Shown here one piece after another: positions 6,004-13,546 of a DNA stretch of 18,375 nt (position 1 is its first letter; each line of letters begins with the position of its first letter). The notes below the pieces were generated by a model. It did no database searches and was not told the DNA's origin. It was given only the letters and a program-made list of their open reading frames with translations. The stretch covers positions 1-18,375 of the forward strand of contig DAOTZS010000091.1 of NCBI GenBank assembly GCA_034434335.1, written 5' to 3'. Made by a program: the position numbers and the translations under genes. Source of the stretch: DAOTZS01 sp034434335. GTDB lineage: Bacteria; Chloroflexota; Anaerolineae; CG2-30-64-16.

Positions 6004-6540
6004 ATGGCTAACGACGATCAAGGCGAGCGTGTTGTGATAGTCGATTACGACTGCCAGTGGCCGACAGCTTTCGAGCAAGAGAAGGCTTTGCTTGCCCAGG
6101 CTCTTGACCACGACTTTGTTGAGATCCATCATATTGGCAGCACTTCTGTCCCAGGGCTGGCAGCCAAGCCCATTATTGATATCCTGGTGGTGGTCCCCCG
6201 CTTCGCCCCCCTGGAGGAATACCGCCGGCGCCTGGAACCCCTCGGTTACCATCACAAGTTCCATCTCAATGAGCCTGTACGCCTGTTTTTCTACAATAAG
6301 GGCCCGCAACGCACATATCACCTGCACATTGTCGAATACGGGACCTGGGAACACCGCCGACATCTGCTCTTCCGCGATTATCTGCGCACTCACCCCGATA
6401 TTGCGCAGGAATACGAACGCCTAAAGCGAAGGTTGGCCAGCAAGTTTGCCGACAATCGGCCTGTGTATACTGCGAGTAAGCGTGGCTTCGTGCGCGCGGT
6501 CATTGCCATGGCCGCCGCGGAGCTCTCGCTCCACGCTTGA
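6004..6540 (+). CDS. GrpB/UPF0157 family protein (nucleotidyltransferase fold)
   Basis: A 178-residue cytoplasmic protein of the GrpB (UPF0157) family, close to the usual length of 165-190. AGGAGGGA lies just upstream of the ATG at 6004. The hallmark is HHIGSTSVPGLAAKPIIDI: Gly45-Ser46 begins the helix of the nucleotidyltransferase fold and the following Asp residue is the metal-ligand-like position. Later family landmarks are LFFYNKGPQRTYHLHIVEYG and the helical C-terminus with FRDYLRTHPDIAQEYERLK. The molecular activity of most members is unknown. Its stop overlaps a possible TTG start for the next gene, suggesting one transcript with the deacetylase. Confidence 0.93.
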   Translation: MANDDQGERVVIVDYDCQWPTAFEQEKALLAQALDHDFVEIHHIGSTSVPGLAAKPIIDILVVVPRFAPLEEYRRRLEPLGYHHKFHLNEPVRLFFYNKGPQRTYHLHIVEYGTWEHRRHLLFRDYLRTHPDIAQEYERLKRRLASKFADNRPVYTASKRGFVRAVIAMAAAELSLHA

Positions 6541-6640
6541 AGCGGGATTGGTCGGGGCCACCGCAGAGTAGCCTGCCTGATACTCCCCTGGCACGGCAGG
6601 TGGCCCCTCGCGCGGCCGGCCTGACAGGGGCCGTGCTGCC

Positions 6641-6645
6641 AGGAG
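6641..6645 (+). promoter_or_regulatory. Ribosome binding site deciding the deacetylase start
   Basis: AGGAG followed 8 bases later by GTG (6654). It supports starting the HDAC-family protein at 6654 rather than at the TTG at 6537, which lacks such a site and adds a low-complexity Pro/Ala-rich tail not typical of the family. Confidence 0.5.
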
Positions 6646-6653
6646 CTTCGCCC

Positions 6654-7697
6654 GTGGGCTGTCATGCCTATGTTTTCGATCCCCTCTATCTGGAACATGA
6701 CCTGCCTGGGCACCCAGAGAACCGGACGCGGCTGGATATCATCCTGCAGGCCCTGCGCGATGAAGGGTTGTTGCCTCGCCTGACCCTGCTACAACCCCGG
6801 CCTGTGTCCCGCGCTCTGCTAGAGCGCGTCCATCAACCGGGTTATGTCACGGCTGTGCAGGCCATGGCTGCGCGCGGGGGCGGTTACCTTGACCCGGATA
6901 CCTATGTCACCCCGCGCAGCTTTGAGGCGGCCCTGCTGGCCGCGGGTGGGGTTGTGGAACTGGTGCACGCCGTATTGGACGGCCGCGCTGACAATGGCAT
7001 CGCACTGATCCGACCCCCCGGCCACCATGCCACCCCCGCGCGAGGGATGGGGTTTTGCCTCTTCAACAACGTGGCCCTGGGCGCCCAGGCTGCTCTGGAG
7101 CGCGGCCTGACACGCATCTTGATCGTGGACTGGGACGTGCATCACGGCAACGGCACCCAGGAAATCTTCTACCGCTCACCCCAGGTGCTCTACTTCTCCA
7201 CCCACCAGTATCCTCACTACCCTGGCACCGGCCACTGGCGAGAGGTCGGCGAGGGGCCGGGCCGTGGCTTCACTGTCAATGTGCCGCTGCCGGCTGGCGT
7301 GGGAGACCAGGGATTTGCGCGTATCTTCGCCGAACTCCTGACACCATTGGCCAGGCGTTTCCAGCCAGAAGTGATCCTGGTCTCGGCTGGCTACGATGCC
7401 CATTGGAGCGACCCACTGGCTGGCCTGCGCCTCTCCCTGGCAGGGTACTGGCGGATGGCCCAGGGTGTGGTCAACCTGGCCCAAGAGCTCTGCCAGGGCC
7501 GGCTGGTAGTGGCTCTGGAAGGGGGCTACAACCTGGCCATCCTGGGCCGCGCTGTGGCCGATACCTGCCGGGCCTTGCTGGGTGATAAGGAGCCCGGCCC
7601 CGATCCACTGGGTCCCTGCCCCTGGGCCGAACAGCCGGCCGACAACCTGATCCAGGCTGTCGCGGCCCTGCATGGCTTGCAGGACGAAGGCGCGTGA
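6654..7697 (+). CDS. Histone deacetylase superfamily protein (bacterial class II-like)
   Basis: Zinc-dependent amidohydrolase of the arginase/deacetylase fold, 347 residues from the GTG at 6654 (386 from the TTG at 6537). The N-terminal landmark is YVFDPLYLEHDLPGHPENRTRL. Catalytic features are all present: the His dyad in RPPGHHA (His124-His125), metal ligands Asp161 and His163 in DWDVHHGNGT, Asp248 in SAGYDAH, and the transition-state Tyr292 in EGGYN. In bacteria such proteins deacetylate acetylated lysines, polyamines or other small amides (AcuC, acetylpolyamine amidohydrolases, HDAC-like amidohydrolase); the exact substrate cannot be read from sequence. It follows the GrpB-like gene directly, probably in one transcript. 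Confidence 0.93.
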   Translation: MGCHAYVFDPLYLEHDLPGHPENRTRLDIILQALRDEGLLPRLTLLQPRPVSRALLERVHQPGYVTAVQAMAARGGGYLDPDTYVTPRSFEAALLAAGGVVELVHAVLDGRADNGIALIRPPGHHATPARGMGFCLFNNVALGAQAALERGLTRILIVDWDVHHGNGTQEIFYRSPQVLYFSTHQYPHYPGTGHWREVGEGPGRGFTVNVPLPAGVGDQGFARIFAELLTPLARRFQPEVILVSAGYDAHWSDPLAGLRLSLAGYWRMAQGVVNLAQELCQGRLVVALEGGYNLAILGRAVADTCRALLGDKEPGPDPLGPCPWAEQPADNLIQAVAALHGLQDEGA

Positions 7698-7807
7698 GAG
7701 TGTCCCTGCGGGACCAGTTCCGCCGCGCATCCGTCGCCACGGCCGCGCGCCCGCCATAGGCCGCTCATGTGCCACCTTCAGGCCCCCCAACCAATGTGAA
7801 CTCCGGG

Positions 7808-7836
7808 TTGCATGATCCATCATGTTCGGGTACACT
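7808..7836 (+). promoter_or_regulatory. Weak promoter candidate for the ATPase gene
   Basis: TTGCAT (7808-7813), a 17-base spacer, then TACACT (7831-7836). Only 3 of 6 and 4 of 6 matches to the consensus, but the spacing is ideal and the site is AT-richer than its surroundings. The palindrome at 7870-7885 would lie about 30-45 bases downstream of the start point. Confidence 0.3.
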
Positions 7837-7869
7837 ATATCTGATGCTGAGAGGCAACCCATGTCCCCA

Positions 7870-7885
7870 TCACCAGTACTGGTGA
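7870..7885. promoter_or_regulatory. 16-bp perfect palindrome, candidate operator
   Basis: TCACCAGTACTGGTGA is a perfect two-fold dyad with no spacer, about 100 bases before the ATPase start and downstream of its candidate promoter. A dimeric repressor site is plausible; I cannot name the regulator. A hairpin role is less likely since there is no loop. Confidence 0.4.
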
Positions 7886-7985
7886 CGTCCTCTGAAAACG
7901 GCTGACCGCGCTCGGGAAGGCGCGTCCCTAAAAGTTAATGTGGGCAACCTTTTTGCTGGCACAGCCCTGGAAGGAGGAAAGCCCT

Positions 7986-10517
7986 ATGCCCATTATCGAG
8001 AAATTCGGCAGCTTTTATCTTGGCAAAGAATACGACCTGGCAACCCGCCAACTCCTCGAGCGCCCGGTGCATTACGACTCGCGTGATCTGACCACTCATG
8101 CTGTTTGTGTGGGCATGACCGGCAGTGGCAAGACCGGCCTTTGCATAGATCTCCTGGAAGAGGCAGCTATTGATAACGTGCCAGCCCTGATCATTGACCC
8201 TAAAGGAGATATCACCAACCTCCTGCTCACCTTCCCAGAACTGCGTCCTGAGGATTTCCAGCCGTGGGTGAACCTGGACGATGCCCGGCGCAAGGGCCTG
8301 ACCCCCGAGGAATATGCCCAAAAGATCGCCCAAACCTGGCGCGAGGGGCTGGCCGAGTGGGATCAGGGACCCGAGCGCATCCAGCTTCTCAAGAGCTCGG
8401 CTGATTTTGCTATCTATACCCCCGGCTCCGATGCTGGCCTGCCCGTCAGCATCCTGAGCAGTTTCAAGAACCCGGGCCTGGATTGGGAAACCGAAACAGA
8501 AACCTTGCGCGAGCGTATCCAGGGGACGGTATCGGCTCTACTTGGCCTGATCGGGATACAGGCAGATCCTGTCCGCAGCCGCGAGCACATCCTTCTCTCC
8601 CACATCTTCGAGCATACCTGGCGAGCCGGGCAGGACCTTGATATTGCCTCGCTGATCCGCGCCGTCCAGGCGCCGCCCTTCCGCCAGTTGGGCGTCTTTG
8701 ATGTGGAAACGTTCTTCCCGGAGAAGGACCGCTTTGCCCTGGCAATGGCGCTTAACAACATCATCGCCGCCCCCGGCTTCGCAGCCTGGCTCAGTGGCGA
8801 GCCGCTGGATATCGCCAACTTCCTCTTCACCCCGGCCGGCAAGCCCCGCCACAGCATCTTCTACATCGCCCACCTCAGCGACGCTGAGCGCATGTTCTTC
8901 GTGACCATCCTCTTGCAGCAGATCATCAGTTGGGTGCGCAGCCAGCCCGGCACCACCAGCCTGCGCGCTATCCTCTATATGGATGAGGTCTTTGGGTTCT
9001 TCCCACCGGTGGCCGAGCCACCGAGCAAGCGCCCTATGCTGACGCTGCTCAAACAGGCGCGCGCCTTTGGCCTGGGGGTCGTGCTCACCACCCAGAACCC
9101 TGTGGACCTGGACTACAAGGGCCTGACCAATGCCGGCACCTGGTTTATTGGCAAACTGCAGACCGAGCGGGATAAAGCGCGCGTCCTGGAAGGGCTGGAG
9201 AGCGCGATGGCGGAAACCGGCACCCTCACCGACACCCGCCTGCTGGACAGGCTGATCTCTTCGCTGGACAACCGTGTCTTCCTGCTCCACAACGTCCATG
9301 CCGACGGCCCTATCGTTTTCCAGACCCGTTGGGCCATGAGCTATTTGCGCGGCCCGCTCACCCGTCAGCAGGTGCGGGAGTTGATGGCCGGGCGCAAGGC
9401 TGCGCAACCGGCGGCCATGCCGATGGGGGCTGTGGCGGCCCCAGTGACCAGGGGGCCCGAAGGGCTCAGCTCTCAGCCGCCACCCCTGCCCCCTGGCATC
9501 GAGCAGGTGTTCCTGCCGGCTGTGCTGAGCGCGGGAGCTGCCAGCCGCGTGCTGGCCGAGCAAACCGGCGTGAGCAGCGCAGCCGCCGGCCAGCGCCTGG
9601 TATATGAGCCCGCCTTGCTCGGCATGGCCACCGTTCACTTTGTAGACCGCCGGCGCGATGTGGACGTGCGCCGCACATATTCCCTTCTGCTCCCCCTCGC
9701 CCAGGGAAAGGCGCGGGCCGGCACGCTCTCGTGGGAGGATGCTGTGCCGGTGGAGCTCAGCGCGCGCGACCTGGACGATAGGCCGGCACCCGATGCCCAG
9801 TTTGTCGCCACCTTGCCCGAGGCGCTGGCCCGAGCGCGTGATCTGCGTGACCTGGAGGCAGAGTTGGCCGATCACCTGTACCGCAACGAAACCCTCTCCC
9901 TGGCCTACAACCCGGCCCTCAAGCTCTATGCCCGGCCCGACGAGTCAGAACGAGATTTCCGGGCGCGTTGTCAGCAGGCCGCGCGTGAAGCACGCGATGC
10001 CGAGGTGGATAAACTGCGGGCCAGGTTCGAGGTGAAGCTGAAGCGCCTGGAGCAGCGATTGGCCAGGGAGGAACAGGAGCTGGCCGAAGACAAGGCTCAA
10101 TACACTGGCCGCATTGGCGAAGAGGTGCTCTCGGGCCTGGCGACCGTGGTAGGGGCCATCGGCATCTTCGGCCGCAGGACCACCAGCCTGCGCGGCCTCT
10201 CCACCGCTGCCACCAAACGCCGGCTCACCGCCTCGGCCAAGGCTCAGATCGCCGAGTCGGAGGCCGAGATCGCACGCCTGCGGGCAGACATCGAAGATCT
10301 CAAGAGCGAGATGGAAGAGGCTGCCAACGCGCTCACCGAGCGCTGGGCCACAGTGGCCGAGGAGATTACCGAGGTTAAAATCGCGCCGCGGCGCAGCGAT
10401 GTGGATGTGCAATTGGTGGCCCTGGCCTGGGCGCCTGGCTGGGAGGTTACTTACGAAGACGCGCGCGGCCACGCTCGCACCGATGTGGTGCCCGCCTATC
10501 CGGTGCAAAAAGCATAA
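7986..10517 (+). CDS. HerA/VirB4-like P-loop ATPase with long coiled-coil C-terminal region
   Basis: A large protein of 843 residues. The ATG at 7986 follows AAGGAGGAAA (7971-7980), so the frame upstream to 7938 is not used. The N-terminal ATPase has Walker A GMTGSGKT (residues 43-50), then ALIIDPKGDITNLL, Walker B LYMDE (Asp333-Glu334) and the helicase-like LTTQNPVDLDYKGLTNAG segment near residue 370. These are features of the HerA/FtsK superfamily DUF87-type ATPases. From about 655 to 705 and 753 to 787 there are charged heptad-type coiled coils, separated by a Gly-rich hydrophobic segment (EEVLSGLATVVGAIGIFG). A final beta-rich domain ends the chain. No NurA nuclease or conjugation genes are adjacent, so recombination or DNA-pumping roles are guesses. 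The gene appears monocistronic or leads into the glycosyltransferase 60 bases on. Confidence 0.88.
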   Translation: MPIIEKFGSFYLGKEYDLATRQLLERPVHYDSRDLTTHAVCVGMTGSGKTGLCIDLLEEAAIDNVPALIIDPKGDITNLLLTFPELRPEDFQPWVNLDDARRKGLTPEEYAQKIAQTWREGLAEWDQGPERIQLLKSSADFAIYTPGSDAGLPVSILSSFKNPGLDWETETETLRERIQGTVSALLGLIGIQADPVRSREHILLSHIFEHTWRAGQDLDIASLIRAVQAPPFRQLGVFDVETFFPEKDRFALAMALNNIIAAPGFAAWLSGEPLDIANFLFTPAGKPRHSIFYIAHLSDAERMFFVTILLQQIISWVRSQPGTTSLRAILYMDEVFGFFPPVAEPPSKRPMLTLLKQARAFGLGVVLTTQNPVDLDYKGLTNAGTWFIGKLQTERDKARVLEGLESAMAETGTLTDTRLLDRLISSLDNRVFLLHNVHADGPIVFQTRWAMSYLRGPLTRQQVRELMAGRKAAQPAAMPMGAVAAPVTRGPEGLSSQPPPLPPGIEQVFLPAVLSAGAASRVLAEQTGVSSAAAGQRLVYEPALLGMATVHFVDRRRDVDVRRTYSLLLPLAQGKARAGTLSWEDAVPVELSARDLDDRPAPDAQFVATLPEALARARDLRDLEAELADHLYRNETLSLAYNPALKLYARPDESERDFRARCQQAAREARDAEVDKLRARFEVKLKRLEQRLAREEQELAEDKAQYTGRIGEEVLSGLATVVGAIGIFGRRTTSLRGLSTAATKRRLTASAKAQIAESEAEIARLRADIEDLKSEMEEAANALTERWATVAEEITEVKIAPRRSDVDVQLVALAWAPGWEVTYEDARGHARTDVVPAYPVQKA

Positions 10518-10577
10518 CGCCGGCCCCGCCTGAGAAGTGCCGGGCTGTGGCTCGCGGCGGAGCATGCCGACTACCGT

Positions 10578-11774
10578 ATGCGCATCCTCTTTGTGACCGG
10601 TGAATACCCCGCTATGCAGGGTGGGGTGGGCGATTACACCCGTCGGCTGAGCCAGGCGCTTGGCGAACTGCGGGTAGATGTGCATGTCTTGACCCACGCC
10701 GACGCCGGCGGTGACCATCTACGGCTGCCGGCCAGCGCATACGAGCCGACCGTCCACCCCATCCTGGAGCGGGCAGACTGGTCCCTGTGGGGGATCACGA
10801 CGCGGCTGATTGCCGAGCTGCGCCCCGATATCGTGCACATTCAGTATCAGTCAGCCGCCTACGCGCTGCATCCGGCGGTGAACTGGCTGCCCTGGCGCCT
10901 CCGGCTGCTGCGCCGCCGTCCGCGCATCGTTACTACCTTTCACGACCTGCGCTTTCCCTACCTCTTTCCAAAGGCAGGGCCATTGCGCTGGCAGGCCGTC
11001 CTGGCGCTGGCCCGCGGCAGCGATGCCTGTGTGATCACCAATGCGACGGATTGGAGGCGCCTGGCCGGCACCAGTCTGGCTTCCCGCCTGCACCCCATCC
11101 CCATTGGCAGCAACATTGCCTGCCAGCCTCCGGAGGGCTTCGACCGGGCCAGGCAGAGGGCACGGTGGGGCGTGGGCCCTGGGGAGTGGTTGCTGGCCTA
11201 CTTCGGCTTTCTGAACCCAAACAAGGGGGGTGAGACCCTGGTGCGCGGCCTGGCCGAACTGGTCCGAGGCGGGTGGCCTGCCCATTTGCTCATGGTGGGA
11301 GGTCAGGTGGGGTCCAGCGACCCCACCAACGCGGCCTATCTGGTCTACATCCAGAGCCTGATCAGCGAGCTAAGCCTTGAGACCAGGGTGCACTGGACCG
11401 GCTTCACCGCGGCGGAAGAGGTTTCAGCCAACCTGCTGGCCGCCGATTGCGCGGTGCTGCCTTACCGGGAGGGGGCCTCTTTGCGCCATGGTAGCCTCAT
11501 GGCGGCATTAGCTCATGGCCTCCCGATCGTGAGCACTGAGCTGCCTGATGCCGCGTTGGCCGGGCCAGGCCCTTTCCCTGCCCTGCGTGATCAGGAAAGC
11601 GCGCGCCTGGTCCCGCCCGATGACCCTGTTCGCCTGGCCGCGGCAGTGGTCGAGGTTATGAGCGACTCCGCTTTGCGGCAGCGGCTGGCACAAGCAGCAC
11701 AAGCGCTGGCACAGCACTTCCGGTGGGACACTATCGCGCGCCGGCATCTGGAGATGTACCAGAGCATATTGTAG
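10578..11774 (+). CDS. Glycosyltransferase family 4 (GT-B fold)
   Basis: A 398-residue cytosolic or membrane-associated glycosyltransferase of the GT-B fold, likely using a nucleotide-sugar donor. It opens with MRILFVTGEYPAMQGGVGDYTRRL, whose GGVGDY glycine loop is typical of GT4 acceptor domains. The C-terminal donor domain has LLAYFGFLNPNKGGETL, RVHWTGF and then YREGASLRHGSLMAALAHGLPIVSTE (from Glu298). In the usual E-x7-E donor motif the second Glu sits before A-x-A-x-G; here that position is Ala309, so the motif is altered. Ribosome site is weak (GGCGGAG about 16 bases upstream), but the start is the natural Rossmann strand. It precedes a secreted glycosidase and several membrane glycosyltransferases, which suggests extracellular glycan synthesis. 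Confidence 0.92.
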   Translation: MRILFVTGEYPAMQGGVGDYTRRLSQALGELRVDVHVLTHADAGGDHLRLPASAYEPTVHPILERADWSLWGITTRLIAELRPDIVHIQYQSAAYALHPAVNWLPWRLRLLRRRPRIVTTFHDLRFPYLFPKAGPLRWQAVLALARGSDACVITNATDWRRLAGTSLASRLHPIPIGSNIACQPPEGFDRARQRARWGVGPGEWLLAYFGFLNPNKGGETLVRGLAELVRGGWPAHLLMVGGQVGSSDPTNAAYLVYIQSLISELSLETRVHWTGFTAAEEVSANLLAADCAVLPYREGASLRHGSLMAALAHGLPIVSTELPDAALAGPGPFPALRDQESARLVPPDDPVRLAAAVVEVMSDSALRQRLAQAAQALAQHFRWDTIARRHLEMYQSIL

Positions 11775-11781
11775 ATGCGAG
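11774..11781 (+). repeat. Left 8-bp target-site duplication of the MITE at 11782
   Basis: GATGCGAG, identical to 11968-11975. Its first base is the last base of the GT4 stop codon, so the element landed exactly at the end of that gene. Confidence 0.85.
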
Positions 11782-11967
11782 GTAACTATTCAGCGGTAAC
11801 TGGAAGGGCCACGCCGAGGGCTCGTCCGAGGCGTCACCCTTTTTGGGCCTGCGGCCAGTGGTCGGCCTTCGCCGACCTTTCTCATCATACATGAAGGGTA
11901 TCGGCGGAGGCCGACACCCGGCACGAAGTGCCCAGAAGGGGCGATTTCAATCGGCCTGAATAGTTAC
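11782..11967. mobile_element. MITE-like element, IS66-type ends, 186 bp, complete
   Basis: A non-coding insertion with perfect 12-bp terminal inverted repeats (GTAACTATTCAG at 11782-11793, complement at 11956-11967) and identical 8-bp flanking repeats GATGCGAG. GTAA termini plus 8-bp duplications are the documented IS66-family signature. Inside are four hairpins: 11811-11834 (with a tandem G-A internal loop), 11860-11877, 11896-11919 and 11920-11932. A 78-base relative of the left end lies at 4070-4147. No transposase coding remains, so it would need a transposase supplied in trans. Confidence 0.88.
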
Positions 11968-11975
11968 GATGCGAG
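11968..11975 (+). repeat. Right 8-bp target-site duplication of the MITE at 11782
   Basis: GATGCGAG, identical to 11774-11781. Confidence 0.85.
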
Positions 11976-11977
11976 AG

Positions 11978-12010
11978 CGGGTAGCACAAGGCAGTGCCTT
12001 GTGCTACCCG
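11978..12010. repeat. Perfect 33-base palindrome in the leader of the glycosidase gene
   Basis: Sixteen-base arms (11978-11993 and 11995-12010) around a single G, beginning CGGGTAGCACAAGGCA. It ends a few bases before the ribosome binding site (near 12015) of the glycoside hydrolase-like gene. In RNA it would form a stable hairpin with a small terminal loop. It may be a dispersed palindromic repeat, a structure affecting translation, or a terminator without a U-tract for upstream transcription. Confidence 0.75.
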
Positions 12011-12028
12011 GGTCTGGAGAGGGACTCA

Positions 12029-13546
12029 ATGAGACACAACCGGGCGCTGAAAGTATTATTGCTCGTGGGCTTCCTGCTGCTGGTGCCGTTGCCTGCTCAG
12101 GCCGGCGTGGCACCCCCGCGCACCAATTCCCCCTACGGCATGGACATCCTGGGGGTTAGCTGGCAGTGGACCTTCCCGCGCGAGGATGCTAACCCGCGGC
12201 TGGCGGGTTCCATCCGCCTGGACCTGCTGGACAGCGCGTTTCGGCAGGCGGCTGAGGCGGGGGTGCGCTGGAATCGCCTGGCCGTGTGGTGGTGTTATGT
12301 GCAGCCTGAGCGGGATCAATGGTTCTGGACCGATGTGGACGCCGCGGTTCAGATCGCGCGCAACTACGGCATCGAAACCGTGCCCGAACTGATGTTCGCC
12401 CCCTACTGGTCCGTGACGGGTGCCCCCCGGGATGTGTCGTGCATTGACAACCCCATGCGCAACTTCGTGCCCGCCAACATGGCCGACTGGGAAAACTTCG
12501 TGCGCGCCATCGTGCGCCGTTATGGCCCCGCCGGCCAGGACGCCGTCCGCTACTGGGAGATCTGGAATGAGCCGGACCTGTTCGAATTCCTGGTGACCAA
12601 CCCGCCGGGCGGCGACACGACTCGCATCTATGCTGAGCTGCTGGGCAGGGCCGCACGCGTGATCAGGGAAGAGGCGCCAGGTTCGGGTGTGCTGCTCGGG
12701 GGGCTGTCCGATATCAACGGCTCCAAGTACCTGGATGCTCTTCTCTCCCTGAGTGGGCCATGGCGCGTGGCTGACAGTTTCGATGTGCTCTCGTTTCATG
12801 CTTACAGCCTCCATGGGTACAGGATCGGTGGCTTGCGCCAGGTGCTGGACAAATACGGCCTGTCTGATCGCCCCATGTGGGATACGGAGCTGAACTACTA
12901 CGGCTGGAGCTATAGAGATGCCGCGGCCGGCCTGCCTAACCTCTATCGGGAGCTGGCCAGCCTGGGGGTGAGCCGCAGCTTCTGGTATAAGTCGTGGACT
13001 TCGAACTGGGGGCCGGGCATTTTCACCCCGCGCGATCCAGAATGGGCTCCCCAGCCCTTTACGCGCACACCGTTCTTCGACACTTTCAAGGCGCAGGCCG
13101 CCCCATTTCGCCTGCCATCCCGGCCCACCCCAGAACAACCCGGCCCCATTGCCTCCGCGAACGAGCTGGTCTTCGCCTGGCAGGGCGTTCAGGCGGGGGA
13201 TCATGCTGTCGTAGGCTACAAATTGCAGGTGGACGACGACCTGTACATGGGGACTCCCTACTTTGCAACCCCTGTCTTGGATGTCTGGGTCTCGACCGTG
13301 CGAGCACAGTTTGTGCCATTGGTGATGTCTGCCAAAAGGAGCCTGGGGGCCAGGGCACAGGACCTGGCGGTGCCTGTGGCTACGCCTGCAACGATCACCT
13401 ATCGTCCGTCCACACCGATCGGCTGGGGGCGCTTCTATTGGCGCGTGGCCGCGGTGGATTCACAGGGCAATGTTGGCCCCTATAGCGAACCCCAGGCTTT
13501 TACCGTGCGGATGCCGTTTGCCAGCTATGTGCCACTGGTGCAGTAG
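12029..13546 (+). CDS. Secreted clan GH-A glycoside hydrolase-like protein (GH39/GH5-like)
   Basis: A 505-residue exported protein. The ATG at 12029 follows GGAGAGGGACTCA, and a signal peptide (residues 1-26, hydrophobic LLLVGFLLLVPLP then AQAG) follows at once, which excludes the upstream extension to 11969. The TIM barrel shows RWNRLAVWWCYVQP, then WEIWNEPD with the probable acid/base Glu181, SFHAYSLHG, and WDTELNYYG with the probable nucleophile Glu287, the arrangement of clan GH-A. GH39 or a related family is the best guess. After about residue 370 there is a beta-rich, fibronectin-like region (VVGYKLQVDDDLYMGTPYF, then GRFYWRVAAVDSQGNVGPYS), and the protein ends in FASYVPLVQ. It sits among glycosyltransferases, so trimming of exported glycan is plausible but unproven. 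Confidence 0.88.
   Translation: MRHNRALKVLLLVGFLLLVPLPAQAGVAPPRTNSPYGMDILGVSWQWTFPREDANPRLAGSIRLDLLDSAFRQAAEAGVRWNRLAVWWCYVQPERDQWFWTDVDAAVQIARNYGIETVPELMFAPYWSVTGAPRDVSCIDNPMRNFVPANMADWENFVRAIVRRYGPAGQDAVRYWEIWNEPDLFEFLVTNPPGGDTTRIYAELLGRAARVIREEAPGSGVLLGGLSDINGSKYLDALLSLSGPWRVADSFDVLSFHAYSLHGYRIGGLRQVLDKYGLSDRPMWDTELNYYGWSYRDAAAGLPNLYRELASLGVSRSFWYKSWTSNWGPGIFTPRDPEWAPQPFTRTPFFDTFKAQAAPFRLPSRPTPEQPGPIASANELVFAWQGVQAGDHAVVGYKLQVDDDLYMGTPYFATPVLDVWVSTVRAQFVPLVMSAKRSLGARAQDLAVPVATPATITYRPSTPIGWGRFYWRVAAVDSQGNVGPYSEPQAFTVRMPFASYVPLVQ

Larger units (their letters stand above)
7698..7985. other. Intergenic region upstream of the ATPase gene
   Basis: About 290 bases with no convincing gene. It contains a weak promoter candidate (7808-7836) and a 16-bp perfect palindrome (7870-7885). 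The first half (7698-7800) shows nothing clear. Confidence 0.6.

Noticed and set aside
6537..6653. N-terminal extension of the deacetylase from TTG 6537
   Set aside because: It overlaps the previous stop, has no clear ribosome site and adds a Pro/Ala-rich stretch; GTG 6654 has AGGAG at good spacing. Translational coupling keeps it possible.
7176..7862. Minus-strand 228-codon frame covering the end of the deacetylase gene and the gap after it
   Set aside because: Most of it is antisense to the deacetylase; there is no ribosome site or recognisable motif.
8538..9875. Long minus-strand open frame opposite the ATPase gene
   Set aside because: It is antisense to a gene with intact Walker motifs; the composition (His, Gln, Gly and Ala rich, no motifs) is that of a shadow frame.
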